64,000 nt of DNA, from contig CAVUCE010000005.1 of assembly GCA_963739985.1 (NCBI GenBank), positions 310,001 to 374,000 of the forward strand, in the 5' to 3' direction. The position numbers were made by a program, and so were the translations under genes. This document shows, one piece after another, positions 17,893-26,256 of the stretch. Position 1 is the stretch's first letter. Every line of letters starts with the position of its first letter. The notes below the pieces were generated by a model. The model was not told the origin of the DNA. It did not search any database and saw only the letters and a program-made list of their open reading frames with translations. The stretch is from CAVUCE01 sp963739985 (GTDB lineage Bacteria > Bacteroidota > Ignavibacteria > Ignavibacteriales > Ignavibacteriaceae).

Positions 17893-18279
17893 ATGGCACG
17901 ACCAAAGAAACATAGAAGAATAAATTGTAATCCGTCTTGTTATTATTTCAAGCCGAAAGGAATTCCTATGTCTGAGCTTGAAGAAGTAATATTAGAAGGA
18001 GATGAACTTGAAGCAATTAGGTTAGGTGATTTACAGAATATGTCTCAAGAAGATGCTGCGGTTAAAATGAATATTTCTCGTCAAACGTTTGGTAGAATTG
18101 TAAATAAAGCTAGAGCTAAAATTGCAGATAGTATAATAAATGGAAAAGCTATAAAACTTTCTGAAGAAATTTCAAACGAATTGAAAAGCAAATTCCAATT
18201 TGTGTGTTCTAAATGTGGTTACAAGTTAAGATTGCGGAATTCTTCCGGTCGGGTTAGTTGTCCGCATTGTAATAATTAA
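17893..18279 (+). CDS. DUF134 family DNA-binding protein (predicted regulator)
   Basis: 128 residues. It begins MARPKKHRRINCNPSCYYFKPKG, the conserved DUF134 opening with two cysteines, followed by 'LEEVILEGDELEAIRLGDL' and a sigma-region-4-like helix-turn-helix 'SQEDAAVKMNISRQTFGRIVNKAR'. The C-terminus has a two-CxxC zinc-ribbon-like motif ('CSKCGYKL...CPHC', about residues 109-127), which not all family members have. Family members commonly neighbour NifX/NafY-like genes, as here. Cysteine content suggests metal or redox sensing, by inference. A strong palindrome lies immediately upstream. Confidence 0.85.
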   Translation: MARPKKHRRINCNPSCYYFKPKGIPMSELEEVILEGDELEAIRLGDLQNMSQEDAAVKMNISRQTFGRIVNKARAKIADSIINGKAIKLSEEISNELKSKFQFVCSKCGYKLRLRNSSGRVSCPHCNN

Positions 18280-18295
18280 AATACAGGGTGAAATA

Positions 18296-18694
18296 ATGAA
18301 AATAGCAGTTGCAAGTAACAATCAGCAAACAGTTTCTGGGCATGTAGGCAAATGCAGAGGATTTCTAATTTATGAAATTGAAAATAATTCTATTCTGAAT
18401 AAAAATTACCTCGAAAATACTTTTACACATCATAGAATGAATCAAGGCGAGGATCATCATCATGAACATAATCATGCAGAAGGTCACGGTCACGGTCATC
18501 AAAATTTAATGGATGCTCTTAAAGGATGTGAAGCTCTAATATTCCAAAGCGGTGGCTGGAGAATGATTGAAGATTTAAAAGTGAATAATATAAAGCCGGT
18601 ATTAACAGATGAGAAATTTTCTGACGATGCCGTTACAAAGTATTTAAAAGGTGAGCTTCTTGAAAAAGAAGACGGCGCATGTCACGCTCACTAA
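18296..18694 (+). CDS. NifX/NafY-like (dinitrogenase iron-molybdenum cofactor family) protein with His-rich loop
   Basis: 132 residues. N-terminal 'MKIAVASNNQQTVSGHVGKCRGFLIYEIE' is the standard opening of the small NifX/NafY-like family, and 'LKGCEALIFQSGGWRMIEDLKVNNIKPVL' is its second conserved block. Between them, about residues 43-71, is an insertion with roughly a dozen histidines ('EDHHHEHNHAEGHGHGHQ'), suggesting divalent metal binding. No nitrogenase genes are in the window, so a role in nitrogen fixation is not supported; metal trafficking is the better inference. 16 bp after the DUF134 gene, presumably cotranscribed. Confidence 0.8.
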   Translation: MKIAVASNNQQTVSGHVGKCRGFLIYEIENNSILNKNYLENTFTHHRMNQGEDHHHEHNHAEGHGHGHQNLMDALKGCEALIFQSGGWRMIEDLKVNNIKPVLTDEKFSDDAVTKYLKGELLEKEDGACHAH

Positions 18695-18720
18695 AAAAAC
18701 TATAAACATAAAGTAATATT

Positions 18721-18747
18721 GATATTCCGGGCTTAGTCCGGAATATC
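18721..18747 (+). terminator. Intrinsic terminator after the NifX-like gene
   Basis: Perfect 10-bp stem (GATATTCCGG with its complement) and a 7-nt loop, followed directly by TTTTAA, 27 bp after the stop codon: a textbook rho-independent terminator on the plus strand. Confidence 0.8.
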
Positions 18748-18841
18748 TTTTAATATAATAAGGGAAAATCTTGGTTCTAATTCATTGAAATATAAATTAT
18801 CATAGAGTCTTAGTTTTCCCATTTAATAATAAAATTGAAAT

Positions 18842-19685
18842 ATGCTGGATAAAATATTTGATGTACTTTTAGAGAGTATTCAAATCAGTGCATTCGTGTT
18901 AATCATGATGATTGCCGTTGATTTGATAAATGTTTGGACAAGAGGAAAGCTAGCTTCGATTCTCAGAATTCAATCGCGATGGAAACAATATATAGTTACT
19001 TCTTTTGTTGGCGCAGTTCCCGGGTGTGTGGGAGCTTTTGCCGGAGTTAGTTTATATATGCACGGAATGATCGGATTTGGTGCTATAAGTGGCGCGATGC
19101 TTGCAACATCCGGTGACGAAGCTTTTGTAATGCTTGCAATGTTTCCTAAGACCGCTATTATACTGTTTTTGATACTTAGCAGTAGTCGGGATTTTTGCAG
19201 GTAAACTTGTCGATTATATTGTTCGCAAATTTAAAATTGAAACCTGTCAAGGTTGCGAAGTTAAACAGTATCATAAAAATCATGAAGGCTACAAGCATTA
19301 CATGAAAGATCATGTTTGGAACCATATAATAAAAGAGCATATCTGGAGAACATTTCTCTGGACTTTCGGTGCATTACTACTTTTAGAAGTTGGATTATCA
19401 CATTTTCATATTCAACAAATTGCGTCTCAACATATGATTCTGGTTTTATTTGCCGGAGCTTTAATTGGTTTGATACCTGAATCAGGTCCGAATTTAATTT
19501 TCGTTACTATGTTTGCGAACGGAATAATTCCATTTTCAGTTTTGTTTACCAACTCGATGGTACAAGACGGACACGGTCTTTTGCCAATGTTGTCCTATTC
19601 TGTTAAGGATTCAATTTTAATAAAAATATTTAATTTTGTTATTGGTATTTCTCTTGGACTTATTATCTATTTTATCGGTTTTTAA
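18842..19685 (+). pseudogene. ArsP_2-type putative manganese/heavy-metal transporter, one apparent +1 frameshift
   Basis: Two adjoining frames encode one membrane protein. The first (18842-19177) has 'VGAVPGCVGAFAGVSLYMHGMIGFGAISGAMLATSGDEAFVMLAMFP'; the second continues 'VVGIFAGKLVDYIVRKFKIETCQGCEV' to 'GISLGLIIYFIGF' ending at 19685. Skipping A19178 (CTT-A-GCA) joins them into ~280 residues without loss. Repeated 'GALIGLIPESGPNLIF' and 'AVPGCVGAFAG' blocks fit the ~10-helix putative metal exporter family (ArsP_2, often called putative manganese transporter). The neighbouring His-rich NifX-like protein supports metal handling. The break may be a sequence error, a mutation or a recoding site. 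Confidence 0.7.
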
Positions 19686-19746
19686 TCCGTTTAATAAGGA
19701 TGAAAAGTTAGGGTAAATTTCTCCGTATTTCGCTGAGGAGAATTGT

Positions 19747-19762
19747 TCGGGACTTATCCCGA
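19747..19762. repeat. Short inverted repeat upstream of the second OsmC gene
   Basis: TCGGGA-CTTA-TCCCGA, 6-bp stem, 27 bp before the ATG at 19789. Its sequence resembles the terminator stem at 18721-18747 (both include GGG-CTTA-CCC-like cores and GATATTC), suggesting a dispersed small repeat. Confidence 0.45.
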
Positions 19763-19788
19763 TATTCATAAATTTTTTAGGAGATAAT

Positions 19789-20223
19789 ATGGCAACTAGG
19801 AAAGCTTTTATAAAACAACTAAAGGGAATTACGTTTGTAGGTAAGACAGACTCGAATCATTGGATTACAATGGACGGACCAAAAGAATTTGGCGGCAGTG
19901 ATGCGGGAATCAGACCTAAGGAATTATTATTGCTTGGTCTTGGCGGCTGCACAGGAAGTGATGTTGCTTCTATTCTGGCAAAGAAAAGAATTGTTCTTGA
20001 TGGATTTGAAATGAATATTGAAACGGAAGTTTCTGAAGATCATCCGCAAGTTTTTACAAATTTACATATTGAGTATGTCTTTTACGGAAAAGGTATTAAT
20101 GTAAAGGATGTTGAACGTGCAATTGAACTTTCGCAAACAAAATATTGCGGTGTTACAAAAATGTTTGAACAAGCAATGAAAATTACTCATTCTTATAAAA
20201 TTATTGAAGCAAAAAATGAATAG
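19789..20223 (+). CDS. OsmC family protein (YhfA-like)
   Basis: 144 residues. The fold is recognisable from 'MDGPKEFGGSDAGIRPKELLLLGLGGCTGSDVASILAKKR' (first Cys in GGCTGSD) and 'TKYCGVTKMFEQ' (second Cys). This is the YhfA/DUF-like branch, more distant from OsmC peroxidases than the gene at 13385; enzymatic activity is not established for the branch. A good AGGAGATAAT ribosome-binding site precedes ATG 19789. The following methyltransferase overlaps its 3' end by 8 bp, so the two are coupled. Confidence 0.87.
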   Translation: MATRKAFIKQLKGITFVGKTDSNHWITMDGPKEFGGSDAGIRPKELLLLGLGGCTGSDVASILAKKRIVLDGFEMNIETEVSEDHPQVFTNLHIEYVFYGKGINVKDVERAIELSQTKYCGVTKMFEQAMKITHSYKIIEAKNE

Positions 20224-20827
20224 AAAAGATATTATAAACTCAATTACTTTTTCTGAATCGGATAAACACTTATTTGAATGGGGATATAATCTGCTTGACG
20301 AAGGTATTGAGCTAATTGAACAAGCAGAGTTCATAAAATCAGAACCGGTTTATGATTTTGCAACCGGCTCAGGAAGATTTGTTGCGTTATTAACTCGAAT
20401 GAACTTTGATGTTATTACGGGTGATATTACCGCTGAACAGCGAGAAGATGCAATTAAAAGAATTTCTGAGGATTACCTAAATAAAGTAAAGTTCATTTTG
20501 TTGAACCTTGAAAAAACTTCCTTTAAGGAAAATTCTCTGATAAATGTTGAAACTGTAAATACAATTCACCATTTAGATGATCCAATAATTTGCATTAAAG
20601 AGCTAATTCGAATTCATTCACCAAAAGGCAAATTGCTAATTGCAGATTTTAATAATGAAGGATTCGACCAAATGGATAAAATTCATAAAATAAAATATGG
20701 TGAATTACACACTCGTGGAAATATTAGTTGGGAACAAATTGAAGAACTTGTTAGAATTTCATACAAAAAAATTAAAATTGTAAAAACTCCTCTTAATCAT
20801 GGAATTGTAGCTGAAAGCAAAAAATAG
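20216..20827 (+). CDS. Class I SAM-dependent methyltransferase
   Basis: About 203 residues from ATG 20216, which overlaps the end of the OsmC gene by 8 bp; an in-frame TTG at 20204 is possible but less likely. Motif I is 'PVYDFATGSGRFVALLT', with 'VITGDIT' as the acidic ribose-binding strand and 'NVETVNTIHHLDDP' in place of motif IV. The tail 'KLLIADFN' is the usual post-IV strand. Substrate unknown. It ends the plus-strand run of the metal-related cluster. Confidence 0.75.
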   Translation: MNRKDIINSITFSESDKHLFEWGYNLLDEGIELIEQAEFIKSEPVYDFATGSGRFVALLTRMNFDVITGDITAEQREDAIKRISEDYLNKVKFILLNLEKTSFKENSLINVETVNTIHHLDDPIICIKELIRIHSPKGKLLIADFNNEGFDQMDKIHKIKYGELHTRGNISWEQIEELVRISYKKIKIVKTPLNHGIVAESKK

Positions 20828-20850
20828 ATATTGTCTTAATAATTATTAAA

Positions 20851-20911
20851 TCGTCATTCCCTTGTAAACGGGAATCTAAATTTAAAAATAGATTCCCACT
20901 TTCGTGGGAAT
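20851..20911. repeat. Clustered CATTCCC/GGGAAT inverted repeats
   Basis: Two hairpins in a row: CATTCCC...GGGAAT (20855-20875) and ATTCCCAC-TTTC-GTGGGAAT (20892-20911). The inner arms GGGAATCTA and TAGATTCCC (20870-20897) also pair, giving alternative structures. They lie between convergent genes. The CATTCCC stem recurs at 25483-25510, so this is a dispersed palindrome family distinct from the GTAG family. Confidence 0.65.
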
Positions 20912-20953
20912 AACAAAAAGATAAAATTTAAAATAACTGCTACACAGATAAAC

Positions 20954-22588
20954 TTAATCTACAGCTCTAGTCTTAAAGTCCTTCATCATCCATTTTTTTG
21001 CTAGTATTAATCCAATAGGACTAATGATCGCAATCAAACCGTAAAAGAACCACATCATTTGTGAGTTCATTTCAGATGGTGCTGTATTTAACGGAACATA
21101 GTGCATTAAAAACCAACCGGAATAAAAACCCGTAATTACTTTTGTTAAAAACCACGGGAATTGTCCTACGCCCATATATAAGCCGGTCATTCCTTTTGGA
21201 GCAACGTCTGCAATCCATTGTAAAAATCTTGGCTGCCACATTGCTTCACCGATTGTCATAATCAAAACATAAAGTAAAAACAGATACATGTTTGGTCCGA
21301 GTACTAATAAGAAAGTAGGAATCGACATAACGATAGTTCCGTAAATCATCATTTTGTAAACATCCGCGCGTGCTGTTAAACCTGCAACAATTGGAGCTAA
21401 AAAGAAAATTAAAATAGGATTAATGTTTGAAAATATTTCAAAATATTCGCTAACTATTGAGCCGGCAAAAGCACGGTCAAGATAGTACGGAATTGTAAGC
21501 CAATTGTGAGCAAATAATGTTTGAACCGGAATCAAAATAAATATGAAAAATGAGAATCGTTTATCTCTAAAAGGATGTTGAGGTCTTAATCTTAAAAATT
21601 CCCAAATTGCAACCACGAACATTATTAAAGCCAGAGTAAAGAAAAAATCAATAACAATGTTTAATCCTAAAAGAGAAAACTTAAGCTCAAAATCAAACGA
21701 AACTTTGAATGCAAGATCTGACATTAAAAAGAATGCAACTACTAAGAGACTATAAATAATAAGTAACATATTATTTACTTTCGGTTTTTCAATTCTGTTT
21801 TCTTCCTCGTCTTCGCGTTCGGCAATTCCTTCCTTTTTTAATTGTTCATTGACTTTTGCTACTGCGTTTTTATCGGTTTTGCGTGTTAAAACAAACATAG
21901 TGAACAGAAGAGCAAATAGAGTTATTCCAACATAAACCCAAAATACAGCTGTTAATCCGTTGGGAGGAAATGTTGATTCGAAATTCGGACGAGTAAAGGA
22001 AGAAATAAAACCAGAAAAGAAAGCGCCTAAATTCATAAAGCCATAGATAGCTGCATAAGCCATAGCAGAAGTTTGTGGAGTTGTATATCTTTTTACTCCT
22101 GCATACGCTGCCGGCTGATAAAGTCCGTATGACATTACCATAATAAGCAGGCCGATACACATTGTAAAAAACATCGGCGACCAAATTCCGTTTGCCAATC
22201 CAAGCGAACCGGAAAGAGAAATCAAAACCCTTCCCAAAAGCATTCCGGCAAAAGCAACGATTAGTGATTTTCGTACGCCTATTTTATCCGAATATCCGCC
22301 GAATATTAGCATCGAAAAAGTTATACCGCCGGTAACAAAACTGTAGACAAGACTTGATTGAATATCTTCAAGCCCGACATTTTCAGAAGAATATTTTCCA
22401 AGAATTGTAAGTATTCCGAAGTAAACCAAACCTTCCAAAATGTATGGAACGTTTATTCCCCACAATGCTTTAGGAGCATTAAAGAAGGCGATAGCTGTTT
22501 CTTTTAATTCCTTAAAAGCATCTTTAAGAACTTCGCCGAACCTCTTGGGTTGATCAACGTTCTCTAAATCATCTAAGTTTTCCGCCAT
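20954..22588 (-). CDS. MFS transporter, substrate unknown
   Basis: 544 residues with about 12 hydrophobic helices. After a 35-residue charged N-terminus comes 'APKALWGINVPYILEGLVYFGILTILGKY'; the MFS loop 2-3 motif is visible as 'GGYSDKIGVRKSLIVAFAG'. A cytoplasmic charged loop of about 35 residues (near 235-270, 'EGIAEREDEEENRIEKP') separates the two six-helix halves. General layout recalls POT/oligopeptide-like MFS members, but the POT signature is not evident and no substrate can be assigned. 31 bp downstream of the methyltransferase at 22620 in the same direction. Confidence 0.8.
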   Translation of the reverse strand: MAENLDDLENVDQPKRFGEVLKDAFKELKETAIAFFNAPKALWGINVPYILEGLVYFGILTILGKYSSENVGLEDIQSSLVYSFVTGGITFSMLIFGGYSDKIGVRKSLIVAFAGMLLGRVLISLSGSLGLANGIWSPMFFTMCIGLLIMVMSYGLYQPAAYAGVKRYTTPQTSAMAYAAIYGFMNLGAFFSGFISSFTRPNFESTFPPNGLTAVFWVYVGITLFALLFTMFVLTRKTDKNAVAKVNEQLKKEGIAEREDEEENRIEKPKVNNMLLIIYSLLVVAFFLMSDLAFKVSFDFELKFSLLGLNIVIDFFFTLALIMFVVAIWEFLRLRPQHPFRDKRFSFFIFILIPVQTLFAHNWLTIPYYLDRAFAGSIVSEYFEIFSNINPILIFFLAPIVAGLTARADVYKMMIYGTIVMSIPTFLLVLGPNMYLFLLYVLIMTIGEAMWQPRFLQWIADVAPKGMTGLYMGVGQFPWFLTKVITGFYSGWFLMHYVPLNTAPSEMNSQMMWFFYGLIAIISPIGLILAKKWMMKDFKTRAVD

Positions 22589-22619
22589 AAATTTCCCCGT
22601 TTATTATTTATAGTAAAAG

Positions 22620-23270
22620 TTATTTCATTAAAACTATGTGAGAAGTATTTGGTGAGTTTTTAATTTCTTTAATAATTTCCAGTTTGTTTTCTGTTGCAAG
22701 AGAATACAATCCTCCGCGTTTTACAAAATCTTTAAAGTTTGTGTAATGATCTCTACCTGCGGCAAATTCTACAATTTCATTTAAAAAATTCCAAAATCCG
22801 CTATTTCGCGGAACTAAATAATCACCGATAATTATATTATCAGCAAGTTCCTTAATCGAAGATATTGCCTTATTTCTTTTTTCAGGCGGTATTTCGTGAA
22901 TTACATAAGTCATTACTGCAAAATCAAATTTAGAATCAAAGTGATTAACTAATTTTGAAATATCAGAATGAATAAATTGGATGTTGGAAAATAGTTTGTT
23001 GCCAGGGTTCGATTTTGCTGTGCGTATGTTTTTTGATGAAAGATCAACTCCGGTTATAAGCTTACATTTGTTTGCGATCAGAAACTCAAGTCTTCCTGTT
23101 CCGCAACCAACATCGATTACGGAACTATCTTGAGGAATCATAGAAGAGATAACACTGAAAATATTATCTTGATTTGGGGCGATTAGTTTGTCGTAAAACC
23201 ATCCGTCGTACCAATGTTTTTTATCTTGAAGCAAAATTCCCCTGCAATTCAGATTTTTTAATGAAAACAA
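22620..23270 (-). CDS. Class I SAM-dependent methyltransferase
   Basis: 216 residues. SAM-binding motif I 'SVIDVGCGTGRLEFLI', acidic strand 'ITGVDLSSKNI' and 'FDFAVMTYVIHEIPPEKR' define a Methyltransf_11/25-type domain. The N-terminal 'KKHWYDGWFYDKLIAPNQDNI' is typical of small lipid or quinone-like methyltransferases, but the substrate cannot be told. It is upstream of the MFS gene (31-bp gap), possibly cotranscribed. Confidence 0.75.
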   Translation of the reverse strand: MFSLKNLNCRGILLQDKKHWYDGWFYDKLIAPNQDNIFSVISSMIPQDSSVIDVGCGTGRLEFLIANKCKLITGVDLSSKNIRTAKSNPGNKLFSNIQFIHSDISKLVNHFDSKFDFAVMTYVIHEIPPEKRNKAISSIKELADNIIIGDYLVPRNSGFWNFLNEIVEFAAGRDHYTNFKDFVKRGGLYSLATENKLEIIKEIKNSPNTSHIVLMK

Positions 23271-23324
23271 AAATACACTTTTTTAATTAAAAGATTCTTA
23301 ATATATGAAGCAATTAAATGAAAA

Positions 23325-24215
23325 TTACTTAATCTTATCTAAACAGCTCGCTGATAAATAATTCTGAAATTCATTTCTAAATGCAAAAACTTGAGCGTGC
23401 TTCAAGTCGGAATATATGAAAATCAGTTTATTATTCGCTAGATCAAACGAGGTCATATCAGCTTCATTAGCAAATACGTACGGGATGTTCCAGCCTTTTA
23501 AATCGGCCATTAACTTTTCGGATTCAGTTTTGGTTCCGCCGTTTTGAGTAAAAATATCAATCAATTTGCCATTATAATGATCAAACCAGTATATGAATTT
23601 TTCTTTTTCGGCATAGAGTGCATCAAACAAATAAACTTCTTTTATATAATTTGTCAATCCTCCGCGCATCAAGATGTAAGACATCACCCTATAACCTCCG
23701 GAATGCCCGGATAAAATTATCTTACCGATATTGTGAGTATTTATTTTTCCTTTTGAATATAAGCTATCGATCAACTCGTTAATAAAATTCTTAAACCCGT
23801 TTTCGTATTCTAACTTGCCGCCGTAAGAATCAGGCGAGTTCTTGGGTCCTTCGGGCACAACCATAATTGCGTTTACTTTACTATTTACAAATTGAGATAC
23901 AACACTATACCGCGCGAAAGTGCTGTCCACATTGTTACCCCACCCGTGAAAATGAATTACAATATTCACCGGTTCGTCAGGATTAAAACCTTTGGGAATA
24001 AAAACCGCAACGGTGCTATCTCTGTAATGATCCTCAGCCGAATAAAATTTGTTATCATAAGTATGACCATTTGCTCTTGCCGTATCGGGGAATGAAGCAT
24101 TGTGAAGATGTGTAATTACCATTTCACCGTATGAAGAATATCTTGTTTCAAGGCTTTGAGAAAACATTATTGCGGCAAAACCGAGCACACACATTACTGA
24201 AAATATGGATTTCAT
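23325..24215 (-). CDS. Secreted alpha/beta-hydrolase (esterase-like)
   Basis: 296 residues with an N-terminal signal peptide (MKSIFSVMCVLGFAAIMFSQ). The mature protein has an oxyanion-type 'IVIHFHGWGNN', nucleophile elbow 'ILSGHSGGYRVMSYIL' (G-H-S-G-G), and a C-terminal 'SDLKHAQVFAFRNEF' whose His may complete the triad. Related proteins are described only as esterase/lipase-like. The start ATG overlaps the TGA of the upstream trans-sulfuration gene (ATGA), so expression is coupled although the functional link is unclear. Confidence 0.7.
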   Translation of the reverse strand: MKSIFSVMCVLGFAAIMFSQSLETRYSSYGEMVITHLHNASFPDTARANGHTYDNKFYSAEDHYRDSTVAVFIPKGFNPDEPVNIVIHFHGWGNNVDSTFARYSVVSQFVNSKVNAIMVVPEGPKNSPDSYGGKLEYENGFKNFINELIDSLYSKGKINTHNIGKIILSGHSGGYRVMSYILMRGGLTNYIKEVYLFDALYAEKEKFIYWFDHYNGKLIDIFTQNGGTKTESEKLMADLKGWNIPYVFANEADMTSFDLANNKLIFIYSDLKHAQVFAFRNEFQNYLSASCLDKIK

Positions 24216-25345
24216 TTTACACCTTTTAAAAATGATAATGCTTGTGAAAGATCCTCAATTAAATCATCCTGATGTTCAAGTCCGATAGATAATCTTAAAA
24301 GCGTTTTAGGAGTTTTTGAATCCGGGCCTTCGATTGAAGCGCGATGTTCTATCAGACTTTCGGGTCCGCCTAAGCTTGTTGCGCGGGTAAATACTTTTAC
24401 TTTTGCTGCGACATTCATCGCGTCTTTTTCATTTCCGTTTACTTCAAAAGAGATCATGCCGCCAAAAAGCTTCATTTGAATAGAAGCTAATTTGTGCTGT
24501 GGATGATTTTTAAGTCCAGGGTAATGAACTTGTGAAACTTGTGCCTGATCTGATAGAAATTTTGCAATATTGAGTGCACTTTCAGATTGCGCGCGAATTC
24601 GAAGCGGTAGTGTTTGTAAACCTCGCAAAACCAGCCAGCATTCAAAAGGGGAAGGAACTGCACCGCCTGATTGCTGAATTTCTCTGATATTTTCAAAAAC
24701 GGGGTTATTGTCTTTTGATATTACAATTCCGCCTAAAATGTCGCTGTGTCCGCCAATGTATTTAGTAGTTGCATGAAGGATTAAATCGCAGTTAAGTTCA
24801 AAAGGTTTTTGTAAAATTGGAGTTCCCCATGTATTATCGCATACAGATAAAGCACCAACAGAATGAGCTAATTCTGAGATTTTATTAATATCGGTAATTT
24901 TTAATAAAGGATTAGAAGGGGTTTCAATCCAAACAATTTTTGTATCTTTTGTTAGCGAACTCTTAACTTCATAAAGCTTCGTCATATCTACAAAAGAAGA
25001 GGAGATTCCCCACTTGGCAAATTGTTTAATTAGTTTTCGTGTTCCATGGTAAAGATCGACGGGCGCTAGTATATGATCTCCGGGTGAAAGAGTCTGAAAT
25101 ATACTCATAGCGGCTGCAGAACCTGAAGAGAAAGCTGCGGCATTGCTTCCGCCTTCTAATTGCACCAAACATTTTTCCAGAGATTCTCTATTAGGATTAT
25201 TATTTCGCGAATAATTATATCCTTTGGGATATGTTCCGTCTTTTTCTCGTTCATAAGTTGTGGTTAAATGGATGGGCGGAGTTACAGCTTTTGTGTTTGG
25301 TTCAACTTCTCTTCCTGCGTGAACTGAAATAGTTTCTATTTTCAT
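24212..25345 (-). CDS. Cys/Met metabolism PLP-dependent enzyme (cystathionine gamma-synthase/lyase type)
   Basis: 377 residues, the full family length. Blocks include 'TISVHAGREVEPNTKAVTPPIHLTTTYERE', 'YNYSRNNNPNRESLEKCLVQLEGGSNAAAFSSGSAA', 'LAPVDLYHGTRKL' and the PLP lysine in 'LILHATTKYIGGHSDILGG'. The C-terminus 'ATSLGGPESLIEHRAS' is typical of MetB/MetC-like enzymes. They interconvert cystathionine, cysteine and homocysteine or cleave methionine; the exact reaction cannot be decided. No SAM-responsive riboswitch was seen in the 188-bp region upstream. Overlaps the hydrolase by 4 bp. Confidence 0.88.
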   Translation of the reverse strand: MKIETISVHAGREVEPNTKAVTPPIHLTTTYEREKDGTYPKGYNYSRNNNPNRESLEKCLVQLEGGSNAAAFSSGSAAAMSIFQTLSPGDHILAPVDLYHGTRKLIKQFAKWGISSSFVDMTKLYEVKSSLTKDTKIVWIETPSNPLLKITDINKISELAHSVGALSVCDNTWGTPILQKPFELNCDLILHATTKYIGGHSDILGGIVISKDNNPVFENIREIQQSGGAVPSPFECWLVLRGLQTLPLRIRAQSESALNIAKFLSDQAQVSQVHYPGLKNHPQHKLASIQMKLFGGMISFEVNGNEKDAMNVAAKVKVFTRATSLGGPESLIEHRASIEGPDSKTPKTLLRLSIGLEHQDDLIEDLSQALSFLKGVK

Positions 25346-25482
25346 TATAAAGCTTCAAATAAATATTATGATTTATATTTTATTGAATGGTAAAATAATA
25401 AATGAAAAGTTAAAATGTTTGTCTTTGTGTGGAAATTTGATTTGAGGGTAAGGATGTAATTAGTAAGATTTACTTTTTAGTT

Positions 25483-25510
25483 TGTCATTCCCTTGAAGAA
25501 GGGAATGACA
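25483..25510. repeat. CATTCCC-family palindrome, possible terminator
   Basis: Perfect 12-bp stem (TGTCATTCCCTT with its complement) and a GAAG loop, 24 bp past the stop of the minus-strand thioredoxin-like gene. Shares CATTCCC/GGGAATG with the repeats at 20855-20911 and probably doubles as a terminator. Confidence 0.65.
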
Positions 25511-25533
25511 TAATAATTTTTAGCAGTATTTAT

Positions 25534-26145
25534 TTAACTAACGGTAACTTGTTTCAGTATTTCCATTAATTCAATCTCTAATTCTTTACCTCGATTTCTT
25601 CCGTACCATAAGTGAAGTTTTTCATATAGCTCAGGTTTTACAATTCCTTCACTTTTCCATTGAGTTAGCAGTTTTTGAGCTTCTTTTGGACGAGGTCCCC
25701 AAACAAATAACTCATTTCCTTCAACATCAAAAGCTACAAGTTTCGGAATACTTCTAGTTCCGTTGGTTTGATATTGATCCATTATCTCAAGATTGGAATC
25801 ACGAAGAATAATTCTTAAATCTATATTTTCATTTAACGAGGAAATTTTAGCAATATAAGGTAGATTTTGTGCTGAGTCGCCGCACCAGCCTTCCGTTAAA
25901 ACCATCCATATTTGTTTTTCGCTAATTTCTTTTACAAGGTCTTTTAGCTCTTCAGAAACCGTATAGCTTTTATCTATTCTACTACTTCTTTGCATATTCA
26001 ATTTTGTATAATCAAATAAGGATTTTTCTTCATCACTTAATTTTGATTCATCAGTTTTTTCTAATTGTTCCACAACTTTTTTTGAATATTCTTCGTATGT
26101 GTAACCGTTATGAGGTATTTTCTCATCAAAAAATTTTTGTGCCAT
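25534..26145 (-). CDS. Thioredoxin-like family protein (GWCGDS active site)
   Basis: 203 residues. A helical N-terminal ~85 residues precede a thioredoxin-like fold with 'QIWMVLTEGWCGDSAQNLPYIAKIS' and the cis-proline in 'NGTRSIPKLVAFD'. The motif is W-C-G-D-S, with a single cysteine rather than CxxC, as in a branch of uncharacterised thioredoxin-like proteins of Bacteroidota. Function unknown, presumably cytoplasmic thiol chemistry. A strong AAGGAG ribosome-binding site precedes the ATG. Apparently monocistronic. Confidence 0.8.
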   Translation of the reverse strand: MAQKFFDEKIPHNGYTYEEYSKKVVEQLEKTDESKLSDEEKSLFDYTKLNMQRSSRIDKSYTVSEELKDLVKEISEKQIWMVLTEGWCGDSAQNLPYIAKISSLNENIDLRIILRDSNLEIMDQYQTNGTRSIPKLVAFDVEGNELFVWGPRPKEAQKLLTQWKSEGIVKPELYEKLHLWYGRNRGKELEIELMEILKQVTVS

Positions 26146-26256
26146 AACTTCTCCTTAAATTCAATTTCTAATCGCTTTGAAGTTAGTAAATTGATCTCTT
26201 AAAATGTGTAAATTATATTACATTAGAGTATTAAATGTGCGGAAGGATTCGTATTT

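Noticed and set aside
18296..18694. Evidence for nitrogen fixation from the NifX-like protein
   Set aside because: Family members are widespread without nitrogenase, and no nif structural or assembly genes are in the window.
25346..25533. SAM or methionine-responsive riboswitch upstream of the trans-sulfuration gene
   Set aside because: The region is too short and AT-rich, and shows no matching multi-stem architecture.
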